Assembly (NCBI RefSeq): GCF_001044235.1
Contig: NZ_JYNL01000064.1
Coordinates: forward strand, 959,096-1,023,095
Reading direction: 5' to 3'
Origin: Mycolicibacterium chlorophenolicum
GTDB lineage: Bacteria > Actinomycetota > Actinomycetes > Mycobacteriales > Mycobacteriaceae
DNA: 64,000 nucleotides
Shown here: positions 51,576 through 59,390 of the stretch, one piece after another
Layout of the letters: each line of letters opens with the position of its first letter
How positions within the stretch are numbered: the stretch's first letter is position 1
Notes under the pieces: model-generated
Seen by the model: the letters and a program-made list of their open reading frames with translations, nothing else
The model's database searches: none
Told to the model about the DNA's origin: nothing
Translations under genes and position numbers: made by a program

Positions 51576-53146
51576 CAGAGGAAGCGGTTGGCCGCGTTGG
51601 CAAGGTCGAGCAGCGGTTGCGGCAGCGCGCCGAGCAGGAACGTCACCGCCGCGGTGACCACCACGACGGCCGTCGTCAGCACGCTGGGCACCACCACGGT
51701 CGGGGCGTCGTCGGGACGGTCGGTGAAGAACATCAGCACGATCACGCGCACGTAGAAGTACGCCGCGATCGCGCTGGCGATCACGCCGACCACCACCAGC
51801 GGGATGGCCCCGCCTTCGCCGGCCGCCTTGAACACCGCGAACTTGCTGACGAACCCGCTGGTCAACGGAATCCCGGCGAACGCCAACAGGAACAGCGAGA
51901 ACACGATGCCCACCAGTGGATAGCGTTTTCCCAGCCCTGCCCACCGCGCCAGCGCGGTGTCCTCCTCGCCGTCGACGTCACGGACCAGTCCGACCACCGC
52001 GAACGCGCCGACGGTGGAGAAACCGTAGGCGAACAGATAGAACAGCGTCGACGACAGCCCCGACTCGTTGCCGGCGACCACACCGGTCAGGATGAACCCG
52101 CTGTGCGCCACCGCCGAATACGCCAGGATCCGCTTCACGTCGTTCTGCGTCACGGCGGTGATGGTGCCGACGGCCATCGTGGCGATCGCGATGGTCCACA
52201 GCACGGGCCGCCAGTCGTCGTGCAGGCCGGGCAGCGCCACGTAGAACAGGCGCAGCATCGCCCCGAACGCCGCGATCTTGGTGGCCGCGGCCATGAACGC
52301 GGTGATGGGCGTCGGCGCACCCTGGTACACGTCGGGGATCCACGAATGGAACGGCACCGCACCGACTTTGAACAGCACGCCGACCAGTAGCAGCGCGATG
52401 CCGATCAATGCCAGCGACCGTGAACCCGTGTCCGCCGACACCGCCTCGGCGATGCCCGGCAGCGACAGCGTGCCCGCGTACCCATACAGCATCGCCGCGC
52501 CGTAGAGGAAGAACGCCGACGAGAACGCGCCGAGCAGGAAGTACTTCAGTGACGACTCCTGGGAGAGCAACCGCCGCCGCCGTGCCAGCCCGCACAGCAG
52601 GTACAGCGGCAACGACAGCACTTCGAGCGCGATGAACATCGTCAGCAGGTCATCGGCCGCGGGGAACAGCAGCATGCCGCCGACGGCGAACATGGTCAAC
52701 GGGAAGACCTCGGTCTGGATGACCCCGGCCGCGGTCGCCTGCTTCTCGGCGACGCTGCCCGCGATCGCGGAGGCCTGCGGGGTGAAGGCGTCCAGTCCGC
52801 CGCGCTCGGTGCCGCGGTCGGGGACGCCGATCCGGCGCTCGCCGATGAGCAGGATGCCGAGGATGCCGACGAGCAGGATGGTGCCCTGCAGGAACAGTGC
52901 GGGCCGGTCGACGGCCACCGCGCCCATCACCGCACTGGTTCCGTTGCCGCCGTGCATGTCCCGCGTGACGAGAACGACGGCGACGAACGCCGCGGTCAGC
53001 GCCGCGAGGCTGAGCGCGACCTGTGCGGCGTAGCGCTGCCGGCGGGGCAGGACGGCTTCGAGGAGCACCCCGAGGACGGCCGCGCCGAACACGATCAGCA
53101 TCGGCGCGATCAGGCCGTACTCGATGGACGGGGCGGGCAGGTTCAT
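51575..53146 (-). CDS. nuoN: NADH-quinone oxidoreductase subunit N
   Basis: A 523-residue membrane subunit of complex I, one of the three antiporter-like proton channels. About 14 transmembrane segments are visible, including the conserved LSLPLYLLCGL, SLKYFLLGAFSSAFFLYG and the broken-helix region around LKVGAVPFHSWIPDVYQGAPTP that carries a channel lysine. The N-terminal extension between the second and third helix (residues ~105-140) is hydrophilic. It is the last nuo gene, overlapping nuoM by ATGA. Confidence 0.95.
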   Translation of the reverse strand: MNLPAPSIEYGLIAPMLIVFGAAVLGVLLEAVLPRRQRYAAQVALSLAALTAAFVAVVLVTRDMHGGNGTSAVMGAVAVDRPALFLQGTILLVGILGILLIGERRIGVPDRGTERGGLDAFTPQASAIAGSVAEKQATAAGVIQTEVFPLTMFAVGGMLLFPAADDLLTMFIALEVLSLPLYLLCGLARRRRLLSQESSLKYFLLGAFSSAFFLYGAAMLYGYAGTLSLPGIAEAVSADTGSRSLALIGIALLLVGVLFKVGAVPFHSWIPDVYQGAPTPITAFMAAATKIAAFGAMLRLFYVALPGLHDDWRPVLWTIAIATMAVGTITAVTQNDVKRILAYSAVAHSGFILTGVVAGNESGLSSTLFYLFAYGFSTVGAFAVVGLVRDVDGEEDTALARWAGLGKRYPLVGIVFSLFLLAFAGIPLTSGFVSKFAVFKAAGEGGAIPLVVVGVIASAIAAYFYVRVIVLMFFTDRPDDAPTVVVPSVLTTAVVVVTAAVTFLLGALPQPLLDLANAANRFL

Positions 53147-54717
53147 CGCGCCGGGCCTTCCGCCATCCGGGGTGCCGGGTCGGGCTGGTCGATCGTCGTC
53201 AGCGTGTGCGTCACCGCGGGATTGATCACGTCGAGGGCGGGCTTGGGATACACCCCGAGGACGAGCAGCAGCGCGATCAGCGGTGCGACGACCGCGATCT
53301 CACGCGCCCGCAGATCCGGCAGCCGGGTGTCGCCCTCGGCGAGCGCCGGCGGGGTCGGTCCGGTCATCATCCGCTGGTACATCCACAGCACGTAGATCGC
53401 CGAGAGCACCAGGGCGCTGGCGGCCAGCACACCGAACACCGGGTAGCGGGTGAAGGTGCCGATGAGGACCAGGAATTCGCTGATGAACGGCGCCAGCCCG
53501 GGTAGCGACAGCGTGGCCAGCCCCGCCACCAGGAAGGTGCCGGCCAGCACGGGCGCCACCTTCTGGACGCCGCCGTAGGCGCTGATGAGGCGGGAACCAC
53601 GCCGCGACACCAAGAATCCGGCGATCAGGAACAGCGCCGCGGTCGAGATGCCGTGGTTGACCATGTACAGCGTCGACCCGGACTGGCCCTGCGTGGTCAT
53701 CACGAAGATGCCCAGGATGATGAAGCCGAAGTGCGAGATCGACGTGTAGGCGATCAACCTCATCACGTCGGTCTGACCGATCGCGACGACCGCACCGTAG
53801 ATGATGCCGATCACCGCCAGCGTGATGATCAGGGGGCTGAAGAACTTCGCGGAGTCGGGGAACAGCGTCAGGCAGTACCGGATCATGCCGAACGTCCCGA
53901 CCTTGTCCATGATCGCCATCATCAGCACCGCGCTGGCCGGGGTGGCCTCGACCGCGGCGTCGGGCAGCCAGCGGTGCAGCGGCCACAACGGCGCCTTCAC
54001 CGCGAACGCGAACATGAACCCACCGAACAGCAGATGCATCACCACCGGGTTCATCGTGAACTCACCGCCGGCGACCGCCGCGACGATCGCCCGCAGGTCG
54101 AAGGTGCCCGCGTCGAACGCGTCGCTCGTGGACGTCGCGACATAGAGCCCCACCACCGCGGCGAGCATGATCAGACCGCCGAACAGGTTGTACAGCAGGA
54201 ACTTCACCGCCGCCCGGCTACGGTCGCGGCCGCCGAACCCGCCGATCAGGAAATACATCGGGATCAGCATCGCTTCGAAGAACACGTAGAACAGCAGGAT
54301 GTCCAGGGACACCAGCGAGATCAGCACCATGCCTTCGACGGCCAGCGTCAGCGCGAAGTAGATGTGCACCGAGCGGCCGCCCCAGCTGAGCCGGTCGCCG
54401 GCGTCGTTCCAGCCCGCGACGATCAGCAGTGGCACCAGCACCGCCGTCAGCACCACCAGCGCCAGCGCGATGCCGTCGACCCCGAGGATGTAGCCGGTGC
54501 CGAAAGACGGTATCCAGCGGTAGTTCTCGACGAACTGGTACTGCTCGCCGCCGGGGTCGAAGCCGACGGCGACGACCGCGGTGACGGCGAGCACCGCCAG
54601 CGCCACGGCCAGCGCCACCCACTTGGCCAGCGAGCGGGCGGCCGCGGGCAGCACCATCACCACCACCGCGCCCAGCATCGGCACCGCCCAGAGCACGGTC
54701 AGCCACGGCAGGGACAT
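53143..54717 (-). CDS. nuoM: NADH-quinone oxidoreductase subunit M
   Basis: A 524-residue antiporter-like proton-pumping subunit of complex I. Conserved stretches include YFLIGGFGG, LLYNLFGGLIML, APLWPLHRWLPDAAVEATPASAVLMM (residues spanning the broken helix, key part VKAPLWPLHRWLPDA) and the glutamate in FYVFFEAMLIPM. The start is uncertain: ATG 54717 begins MSLPWLTVLW, aligned with M. tuberculosis NuoM; an alternative GTG at 54738 overlaps the nuoL stop as GTGA and would add 7 residues. The 400-codon open frame further upstream lies inside nuoL. Confidence 0.94.
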   Translation of the reverse strand: MSLPWLTVLWAVPMLGAVVVMVLPAAARSLAKWVALAVALAVLAVTAVVAVGFDPGGEQYQFVENYRWIPSFGTGYILGVDGIALALVVLTAVLVPLLIVAGWNDAGDRLSWGGRSVHIYFALTLAVEGMVLISLVSLDILLFYVFFEAMLIPMYFLIGGFGGRDRSRAAVKFLLYNLFGGLIMLAAVVGLYVATSTSDAFDAGTFDLRAIVAAVAGGEFTMNPVVMHLLFGGFMFAFAVKAPLWPLHRWLPDAAVEATPASAVLMMAIMDKVGTFGMIRYCLTLFPDSAKFFSPLIITLAVIGIIYGAVVAIGQTDVMRLIAYTSISHFGFIILGIFVMTTQGQSGSTLYMVNHGISTAALFLIAGFLVSRRGSRLISAYGGVQKVAPVLAGTFLVAGLATLSLPGLAPFISEFLVLIGTFTRYPVFGVLAASALVLSAIYVLWMYQRMMTGPTPPALAEGDTRLPDLRAREIAVVAPLIALLLVLGVYPKPALDVINPAVTHTLTTIDQPDPAPRMAEGPAR

Positions 54718-54734
54718 TGAAGACGTCCCGGTCG

Positions 54735-56615
54735 TCACCACAGGTTCACCGCCAGGATCAGCGCGACGACGAACGTCGCGCCGGCCAGCATCGACAGCGC
54801 GTAGGAGCGGGCGAATCCGGTCTGCACCTGTCGCAGCCCGTCGGACAACCGGCCGATCCCCGCGGCCAGGCCACCGGCCGCGCCGTCGACCGCCTCGTCG
54901 TCGAGTTCGGTGAGTCCCCTGGTCAATTGCGCCCCCGGCGCCATCAGCACCCTCTCGTTGAACGCATCGCCGTAGAGGTCGCGGCGTGCGGCGACGGTCA
55001 GCGCCGATCCCGCCGGCGCTTCGGCGGGCACCGCGCGCGTCCCGTACATGCGGTAGGCGATCAGGATCCCGACCGCGACCACGGCCAGCACCACCACGGT
55101 CACCACCCAGACCGGCACGGCGTGGTGCGCCTCGTGGGCGCCGACAACCGGTTCGAGCCAGTGCTGCAGGGTGCCGCCGAGCGCCAGGGCGCCGCCGGCG
55201 GTCACGGACCCGACGGCGAGCAGGATCATCGGCCACGTCATCACCGCGGGCGCCTCGTGGGGATGGTTGTGTTCGGCCCAGCGCTTCTCCCCGAAGAACG
55301 TCATCAGCATCACCCGGGTCATGTAGAACGCGGTGATCCCGGCTCCGAGAATCGTCGCCGTGCCGAGGATGACGCCTTTGATGCCGCCTGCGCCGAGCGC
55401 GGCCTCGATGATGCCGTCCTTGGAGAAGAACCCGGCCAGCGGCGGGATGCCGATGATCGCGAGGTAGCCGAGGCCGAAGGTCACGAACGTCACCGGCAGG
55501 GCCTTGCGCAGCCCGCCGTAATGGCGCATGTTCACCTCGTCGTCCATCGCGTGCATCACCGACCCGGCGCCGAGGAACAGGCCGGCCTTGAAGAAGCCGT
55601 GGGTCAGCAGGTGCATGATCGCGAACGCGTAGCCGGCCGGTCCCAGACCCGCGGCCAGCACCATGTAGCCGATCTGACTCATCGTCGACGCCGCGAGCGC
55701 CTTCTTGATGTCGTCCTTGGCGCAGCCGACGATCGCGCCGAACAACAACGTGACCGCGCCGACGACCACCACTGCGGTCTGCGCGTGCGGGGCGAGGTCG
55801 AAGACCGGCGCCGAGCGCACGATCAGGTACACCCCGGCGGTGACCATGGTTGCGGCGTGGATGAGCGCCGACACCGGCGTGGGACCCTCCATCGCGTCGC
55901 CGAGCCAGGACTGCAGGGGGACCTGGGCCGACTTGCCGCACGCGGCGAGGAGCAGCAGCAGACCGATCGCGGTGAGTGTGCCCTCGCCCAGTTGCGGTGC
56001 GGCACCGAACACGCCGCTGAAGGACACCGCGCCGATGGCGGAGAACATCACCATCAGCGCGACGGCCAACCCGATGTCACCGACGCGGTTGACGACGAAC
56101 GCCTTCTTGGCCGCGGTGGCGGCCGACGGCTTGTGCGACCAGAAGCCGATCAGCAGGTACGACGCGAGACCCACACCCTCCCAGCCCATGTAGAGGCCGA
56201 GGTAGTTGTCGGCGAGCACCAGCAGCAGCATCGCGGCGAGGAACAGGTTCAGATAGGCGAAGAAACGTCTGCGACCGACGTCCTCTTTCATGTAGCCGAT
56301 CGAGTAGATGTGGATCAGCGAGCCGACACCGGTGATCAGCAACGCGAAGCACATCGACAACTGGTCGAGTTGCAGACCGAAGTCGACGCGCAGCTCGCCG
56401 ACGGGCACCCAGCTGAACAGGCTCTGGTGCATCGCGCGCTGTTCGGCGTCGCGGCCCAGCATGTCGGCGAAAAGCACTGCCGCGCAGACGAACGACGCCA
56501 GCGCCGCGGCTGTGCCCAGCAGGTGGCCCCAGGGGTCGGAGCGCTTGCCGGCCAGCAACAGCACCAGTGCGCCCGCCAGCGGCAGGGCGATGAGCAGCCA
56601 CACGGGAAGTGTCAT
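54735..56615 (-). CDS. nuoL: NADH-quinone oxidoreductase subunit L
   Basis: A 626-residue antiporter-like subunit, with the distal proton channel and the long C-terminal lateral helix of complex I. Family landmarks are FSWVPVG, the GWEGVGLASYLLIGFW segment, VPLQSWLGDAMEGPTPVSALIHAATMV-type broken helix (key part HAATMVTAGVYL), and DDIKKALAASTMSQIGYM. Start ATG 56615 lies 5 bases after the nuoK stop with GAGG upstream. Length is normal for mycobacteria. Confidence 0.95.
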   Translation of the reverse strand: MTLPVWLLIALPLAGALVLLLAGKRSDPWGHLLGTAAALASFVCAAVLFADMLGRDAEQRAMHQSLFSWVPVGELRVDFGLQLDQLSMCFALLITGVGSLIHIYSIGYMKEDVGRRRFFAYLNLFLAAMLLLVLADNYLGLYMGWEGVGLASYLLIGFWSHKPSAATAAKKAFVVNRVGDIGLAVALMVMFSAIGAVSFSGVFGAAPQLGEGTLTAIGLLLLLAACGKSAQVPLQSWLGDAMEGPTPVSALIHAATMVTAGVYLIVRSAPVFDLAPHAQTAVVVVGAVTLLFGAIVGCAKDDIKKALAASTMSQIGYMVLAAGLGPAGYAFAIMHLLTHGFFKAGLFLGAGSVMHAMDDEVNMRHYGGLRKALPVTFVTFGLGYLAIIGIPPLAGFFSKDGIIEAALGAGGIKGVILGTATILGAGITAFYMTRVMLMTFFGEKRWAEHNHPHEAPAVMTWPMILLAVGSVTAGGALALGGTLQHWLEPVVGAHEAHHAVPVWVVTVVVLAVVAVGILIAYRMYGTRAVPAEAPAGSALTVAARRDLYGDAFNERVLMAPGAQLTRGLTELDDEAVDGAAGGLAAGIGRLSDGLRQVQTGFARSYALSMLAGATFVVALILAVNLW

Positions 56616-56620
56616 CGTGC

Positions 56621-56920
56621 CTAATGCCTCAGCAGGCTGGCGTCGTCGACGTTCGCCGAGCGCCGGGTCCGGAAGATCGTCATGATGATCGCCAGGCCGA
56701 TCACCACCTCGCAGGCCGCGACCACCATCGTGAAGAACGCCACCACCTGTCCGTCGAGTTGGCCGTGGATCCGGGAGAACGCGACGAACGCGAGGTTCCC
56801 GGCGTTGAGCATCAGCTCGACGCACATGAACATGACGATCGCGTTGCGCCGCAACAGCACTCCGGCCGCGCCGATGGTGAACAGCAGCGCCGAGAGGTAG
56901 AGGTAGTTGTCGGGGTTCAT
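56621..56920 (-). CDS. nuoK: NADH-quinone oxidoreductase subunit K
   Basis: A 99-residue three-helix membrane subunit of complex I. The buried glutamates needed for proton transfer are visible in CVELMLNAGN and AACEVVIGLAI. ATG 56920 overlaps the nuoJ stop as ATGA; the longer open frame upstream is inside nuoJ. Length is exactly that of the family. Confidence 0.95.
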   Translation of the reverse strand: MNPDNYLYLSALLFTIGAAGVLLRRNAIVMFMCVELMLNAGNLAFVAFSRIHGQLDGQVVAFFTMVVAACEVVIGLAIIMTIFRTRRSANVDDASLLRH

Positions 56921-57648
56921 CGGCTCTCGCCGTTTCCGCCGTGGTCGGCACCGTGGTCGTCGGGGACCGGCCGCAGCTGCAGGATCGCGCTGACCGACAA
57001 CTCCGAGCCGGTTCCGTCGGGCAGCCGGGCGGGCACGTCGACGGCGTTGTGCCGGGCGTACACCCCGGGATTGGGCAGCGTGGTCGGGTGACCACCGGGG
57101 GCGAACCGTTCGGCCGCGAGCTCGCGCTGGGTCTTGCGCCGCTCGAAGCGTTCCCGGTGGGCGAGCACCATGGCGCCCAGCGCGGCGGTGATGAGCAGTG
57201 CACCGGTCAGCTCGAAGGCCCACAGGTACTTCGTGAAGATCAGGGCGGCAAGGCCTTCGACGTTGCCGTTGGCATTGGCCTGGCCCAGACCGGTGAATCC
57301 GGCCGCCGACACGGTGCCGATGCCGGCGATCAGCAGCACACCGAAACCGACGCCGATCACGATCGCCGCGACCCGCTGCCCGCGCAATGTCTCCACCAGC
57401 GACTCCGACGAGTCGACGCCGATGAGCATCAGCACGAACAGGAACAGCATCATGACCGCGCCGGTGTACACCACCACCTGGACCACGCCGAGAAACGGCG
57501 CGTCCTGGGCGATGTAGAGCACCGCGAGCGCGATCATCGTGATGGCCAGCGAGATCGCCGAGTAGACCGCCTTCGGTGCGGACACCACACCCAGCGCGCC
57601 CGCCACCGTGACGACGGCGAGCACCCAGAAGAGCACTGTCTCACCCAT
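56917..57648 (-). CDS. nuoJ: NADH-quinone oxidoreductase subunit J
   Basis: A 243-residue membrane subunit of complex I with five hydrophobic helices in the first ~165 residues, including the pi-bulge helix VQVVVYTGAVMMLFLFVLML. A hydrophilic C-terminal extension of about 75 residues ends with His, Asp and Gly, as is common in actinobacterial NuoJ. It overlaps nuoI by 8 bases. Confidence 0.94.
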   Translation of the reverse strand: MGETVLFWVLAVVTVAGALGVVSAPKAVYSAISLAITMIALAVLYIAQDAPFLGVVQVVVYTGAVMMLFLFVLMLIGVDSSESLVETLRGQRVAAIVIGVGFGVLLIAGIGTVSAAGFTGLGQANANGNVEGLAALIFTKYLWAFELTGALLITAALGAMVLAHRERFERRKTQRELAAERFAPGGHPTTLPNPGVYARHNAVDVPARLPDGTGSELSVSAILQLRPVPDDHGADHGGNGESR

Positions 57649-58171
57649 GCGTGCTCCTCGCCGACGGCGGCGTGATGTTGCCGAGGTAGTAGTCGTCGTC
57701 GGTGCTGCCCGGCGCCATCGCGTGCGGCGGCGGCTCCATCCCGGGAGCCAGCGGGGCCAGTAGCTTGTCCTTGCCGTAGATCAGATCGGACCGGTTGTCG
57801 TCGGCCATCTCGTAGTCGTTGGTCATCGTCAACGCCCGTGTCGGGCAGGCTTCGATGCACAGTCCGCAGCCGATGCAGCGCAGATAGTTGATCTGGTACA
57901 CCCGGCCGTAGCGCTCCCCGGGCGAGAACCGTTCGGTGTCGGTGTTGTCGGCACCCTCGACGTAGATCGCATCGGCGGGGCAGGCCCAGGCGCACAGCTC
58001 GCAGCCGATGCACTTCTCCAGACCGTCGGGGTACCGATTGAGTTGGTGGCGGCCGTGGTAACGCTTGGCCACCGGCCCCGGCTTCTCCGGATACTCCTCG
58101 GTGACGGGCTTTTTGAACATCGACCCGAAGGTGACGCCGAAACCCGCCACCGCGTCGAAGAACTTAGACAT
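57641..58171 (-). CDS. nuoI: NADH-quinone oxidoreductase subunit I
   Basis: A 176-residue peripheral-arm subunit with two ferredoxin-type clusters (N6a and N6b): CIGCELCAWACP near residue 54 and CIGCGLCIEACP near residue 99. It passes electrons toward the quinone site. The ATG at 58171 is preferred over an in-frame GTG at 58177 because AAGGAG lies 7 bases upstream. It overlaps the nuoH end by 8 bases. Confidence 0.95.
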   Translation of the reverse strand: MSKFFDAVAGFGVTFGSMFKKPVTEEYPEKPGPVAKRYHGRHQLNRYPDGLEKCIGCELCAWACPADAIYVEGADNTDTERFSPGERYGRVYQINYLRCIGCGLCIEACPTRALTMTNDYEMADDNRSDLIYGKDKLLAPLAPGMEPPPHAMAPGSTDDDYYLGNITPPSARSTHG

Positions 58172-59390
58172 CTGCACGCTCCTTCACCGGCATCGGCGGC
58201 ACCGGGAAGGCGCCGGGATCCGCCGGACGGACGGGGGATGGGGGAGATGGCGCCTTGGCGCGCCGCGACCGCCACAGGTAGGTGCCCAGCGCCGCGAACG
58301 CCACGACCGCGAGGCCGATCGCGGCGGTGGACCAGGTCTGGTAGCCGCGGTTGCTCAGCGTGTGGGTGGTCGCGACGATCATGATCCAGCCCAGCGAGAC
58401 CGGGATGAGGATCTTCCACCCCAGCGCCATGAACTGGTCGTAGCGCAGGCGGGGCAGTGTCGCCCGCAGCCACATGAACACGAACAGGAACACCCACACC
58501 TTCGCGGTGAACCACAGCAGCGGCCACCACCCGGTGTTCGCGCCCTCCCACAGGCTCAGCGGCCACGGGGCGTGCCAGCCGCCGAGGAACAGCGTGGTGG
58601 CCAGCGCGGACACGGTGGTCATGTTCACGTACTCGGCGAGCATGAACATCGCGAACTTCAGCGACGAGTACTCGGTGTGGAAACCGCCGACGAGCTCACC
58701 TTCGGCCTCGGGCAGATCGAAGGGGGCGCGGTTGGTCTCGCCCACCATGGACGTCAGGTAGACCAGGAAGGACGGCAGCAGCAGGAACACGAACCACGTG
58801 TCCGTCTGTGCGGAAACGATGCCCGAGGTCGACATGGTGCCCGAATAGATGAACACCGCGGCGAACGACAACGCCATCGCGATCTCGTAGGACACCACCT
58901 GCGCCGACGAGCGCAGCCCGCCCAGGAGCGGATACACCGAGCCCGACGCCCATCCCGCGAGCACGATGCCGTACACGCCGATCGAGGTGACCGCCAGGAT
59001 GTAGAGCACCGCGACGGGGAGGTCGGTCAGCTGCAGTGCGGTGCGGTGGCCGAAGATCGACACCTCACCGCCGAGTGGGATGACCGCGAACGCCATGAAC
59101 GCGGGGATCACCGAGATCACCGGCGCAGCGAGGTAGATCCACTTGTCCACCCCGGCGGGGATCAGTCCCTCCTTGAGGGCGAGCTTGACGCCGTCGGCAA
59201 GCGACTGCAGCAGGCCGTGCGGACCGACCCGGTTGGGGCCGAACCGCATCTGCATGCGGCCCAGGATCTTTCGCTCGAGCAGGATCGCGGTGAGCACCGT
59301 CAGCAGCAGGAACACGAAGATGCCCAGCGATTTGGCGAGGATCAACCACCACGGGTCGTGCCCGAACAGCGTCGGGTCGGGATAGGTCAC
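58164..59390 (-). CDS. nuoH: NADH-quinone oxidoreductase subunit H
   Basis: A 408-residue membrane subunit of complex I that forms much of the quinone chamber. Typical stretches are ERKILGRMQMRFGPNRVGPHG, DGVKLALKEGLIP and GETNRAPFDLPEAEGELVGG (key parts of the E-channel). About eight helices are seen. The proline-rich cytoplasmic tail (about 375-408) is an actinobacterial feature. Start is GTG 59390, overlapping the nuoG stop (GTGA). Confidence 0.95.
   Translation of the reverse strand: MTYPDPTLFGHDPWWLILAKSLGIFVFLLLTVLTAILLERKILGRMQMRFGPNRVGPHGLLQSLADGVKLALKEGLIPAGVDKWIYLAAPVISVIPAFMAFAVIPLGGEVSIFGHRTALQLTDLPVAVLYILAVTSIGVYGIVLAGWASGSVYPLLGGLRSSAQVVSYEIAMALSFAAVFIYSGTMSTSGIVSAQTDTWFVFLLLPSFLVYLTSMVGETNRAPFDLPEAEGELVGGFHTEYSSLKFAMFMLAEYVNMTTVSALATTLFLGGWHAPWPLSLWEGANTGWWPLLWFTAKVWVFLFVFMWLRATLPRLRYDQFMALGWKILIPVSLGWIMIVATTHTLSNRGYQTWSTAAIGLAVVAFAALGTYLWRSRRAKAPSPPSPVRPADPGAFPVPPMPVKERADV

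Noticed and set aside
53143..55941. Apparent 932-residue nuoM with a large N-terminal domain
   Set aside because: The extra ~400 codons are out of phase within nuoL; homology starts at MSLPWLTVLW.
54717..56624. 635-codon plus-strand open frame opposite nuoL
   Set aside because: Antisense of a clear nuoL; composition rich in His, Gln and Arg with no family likeness.
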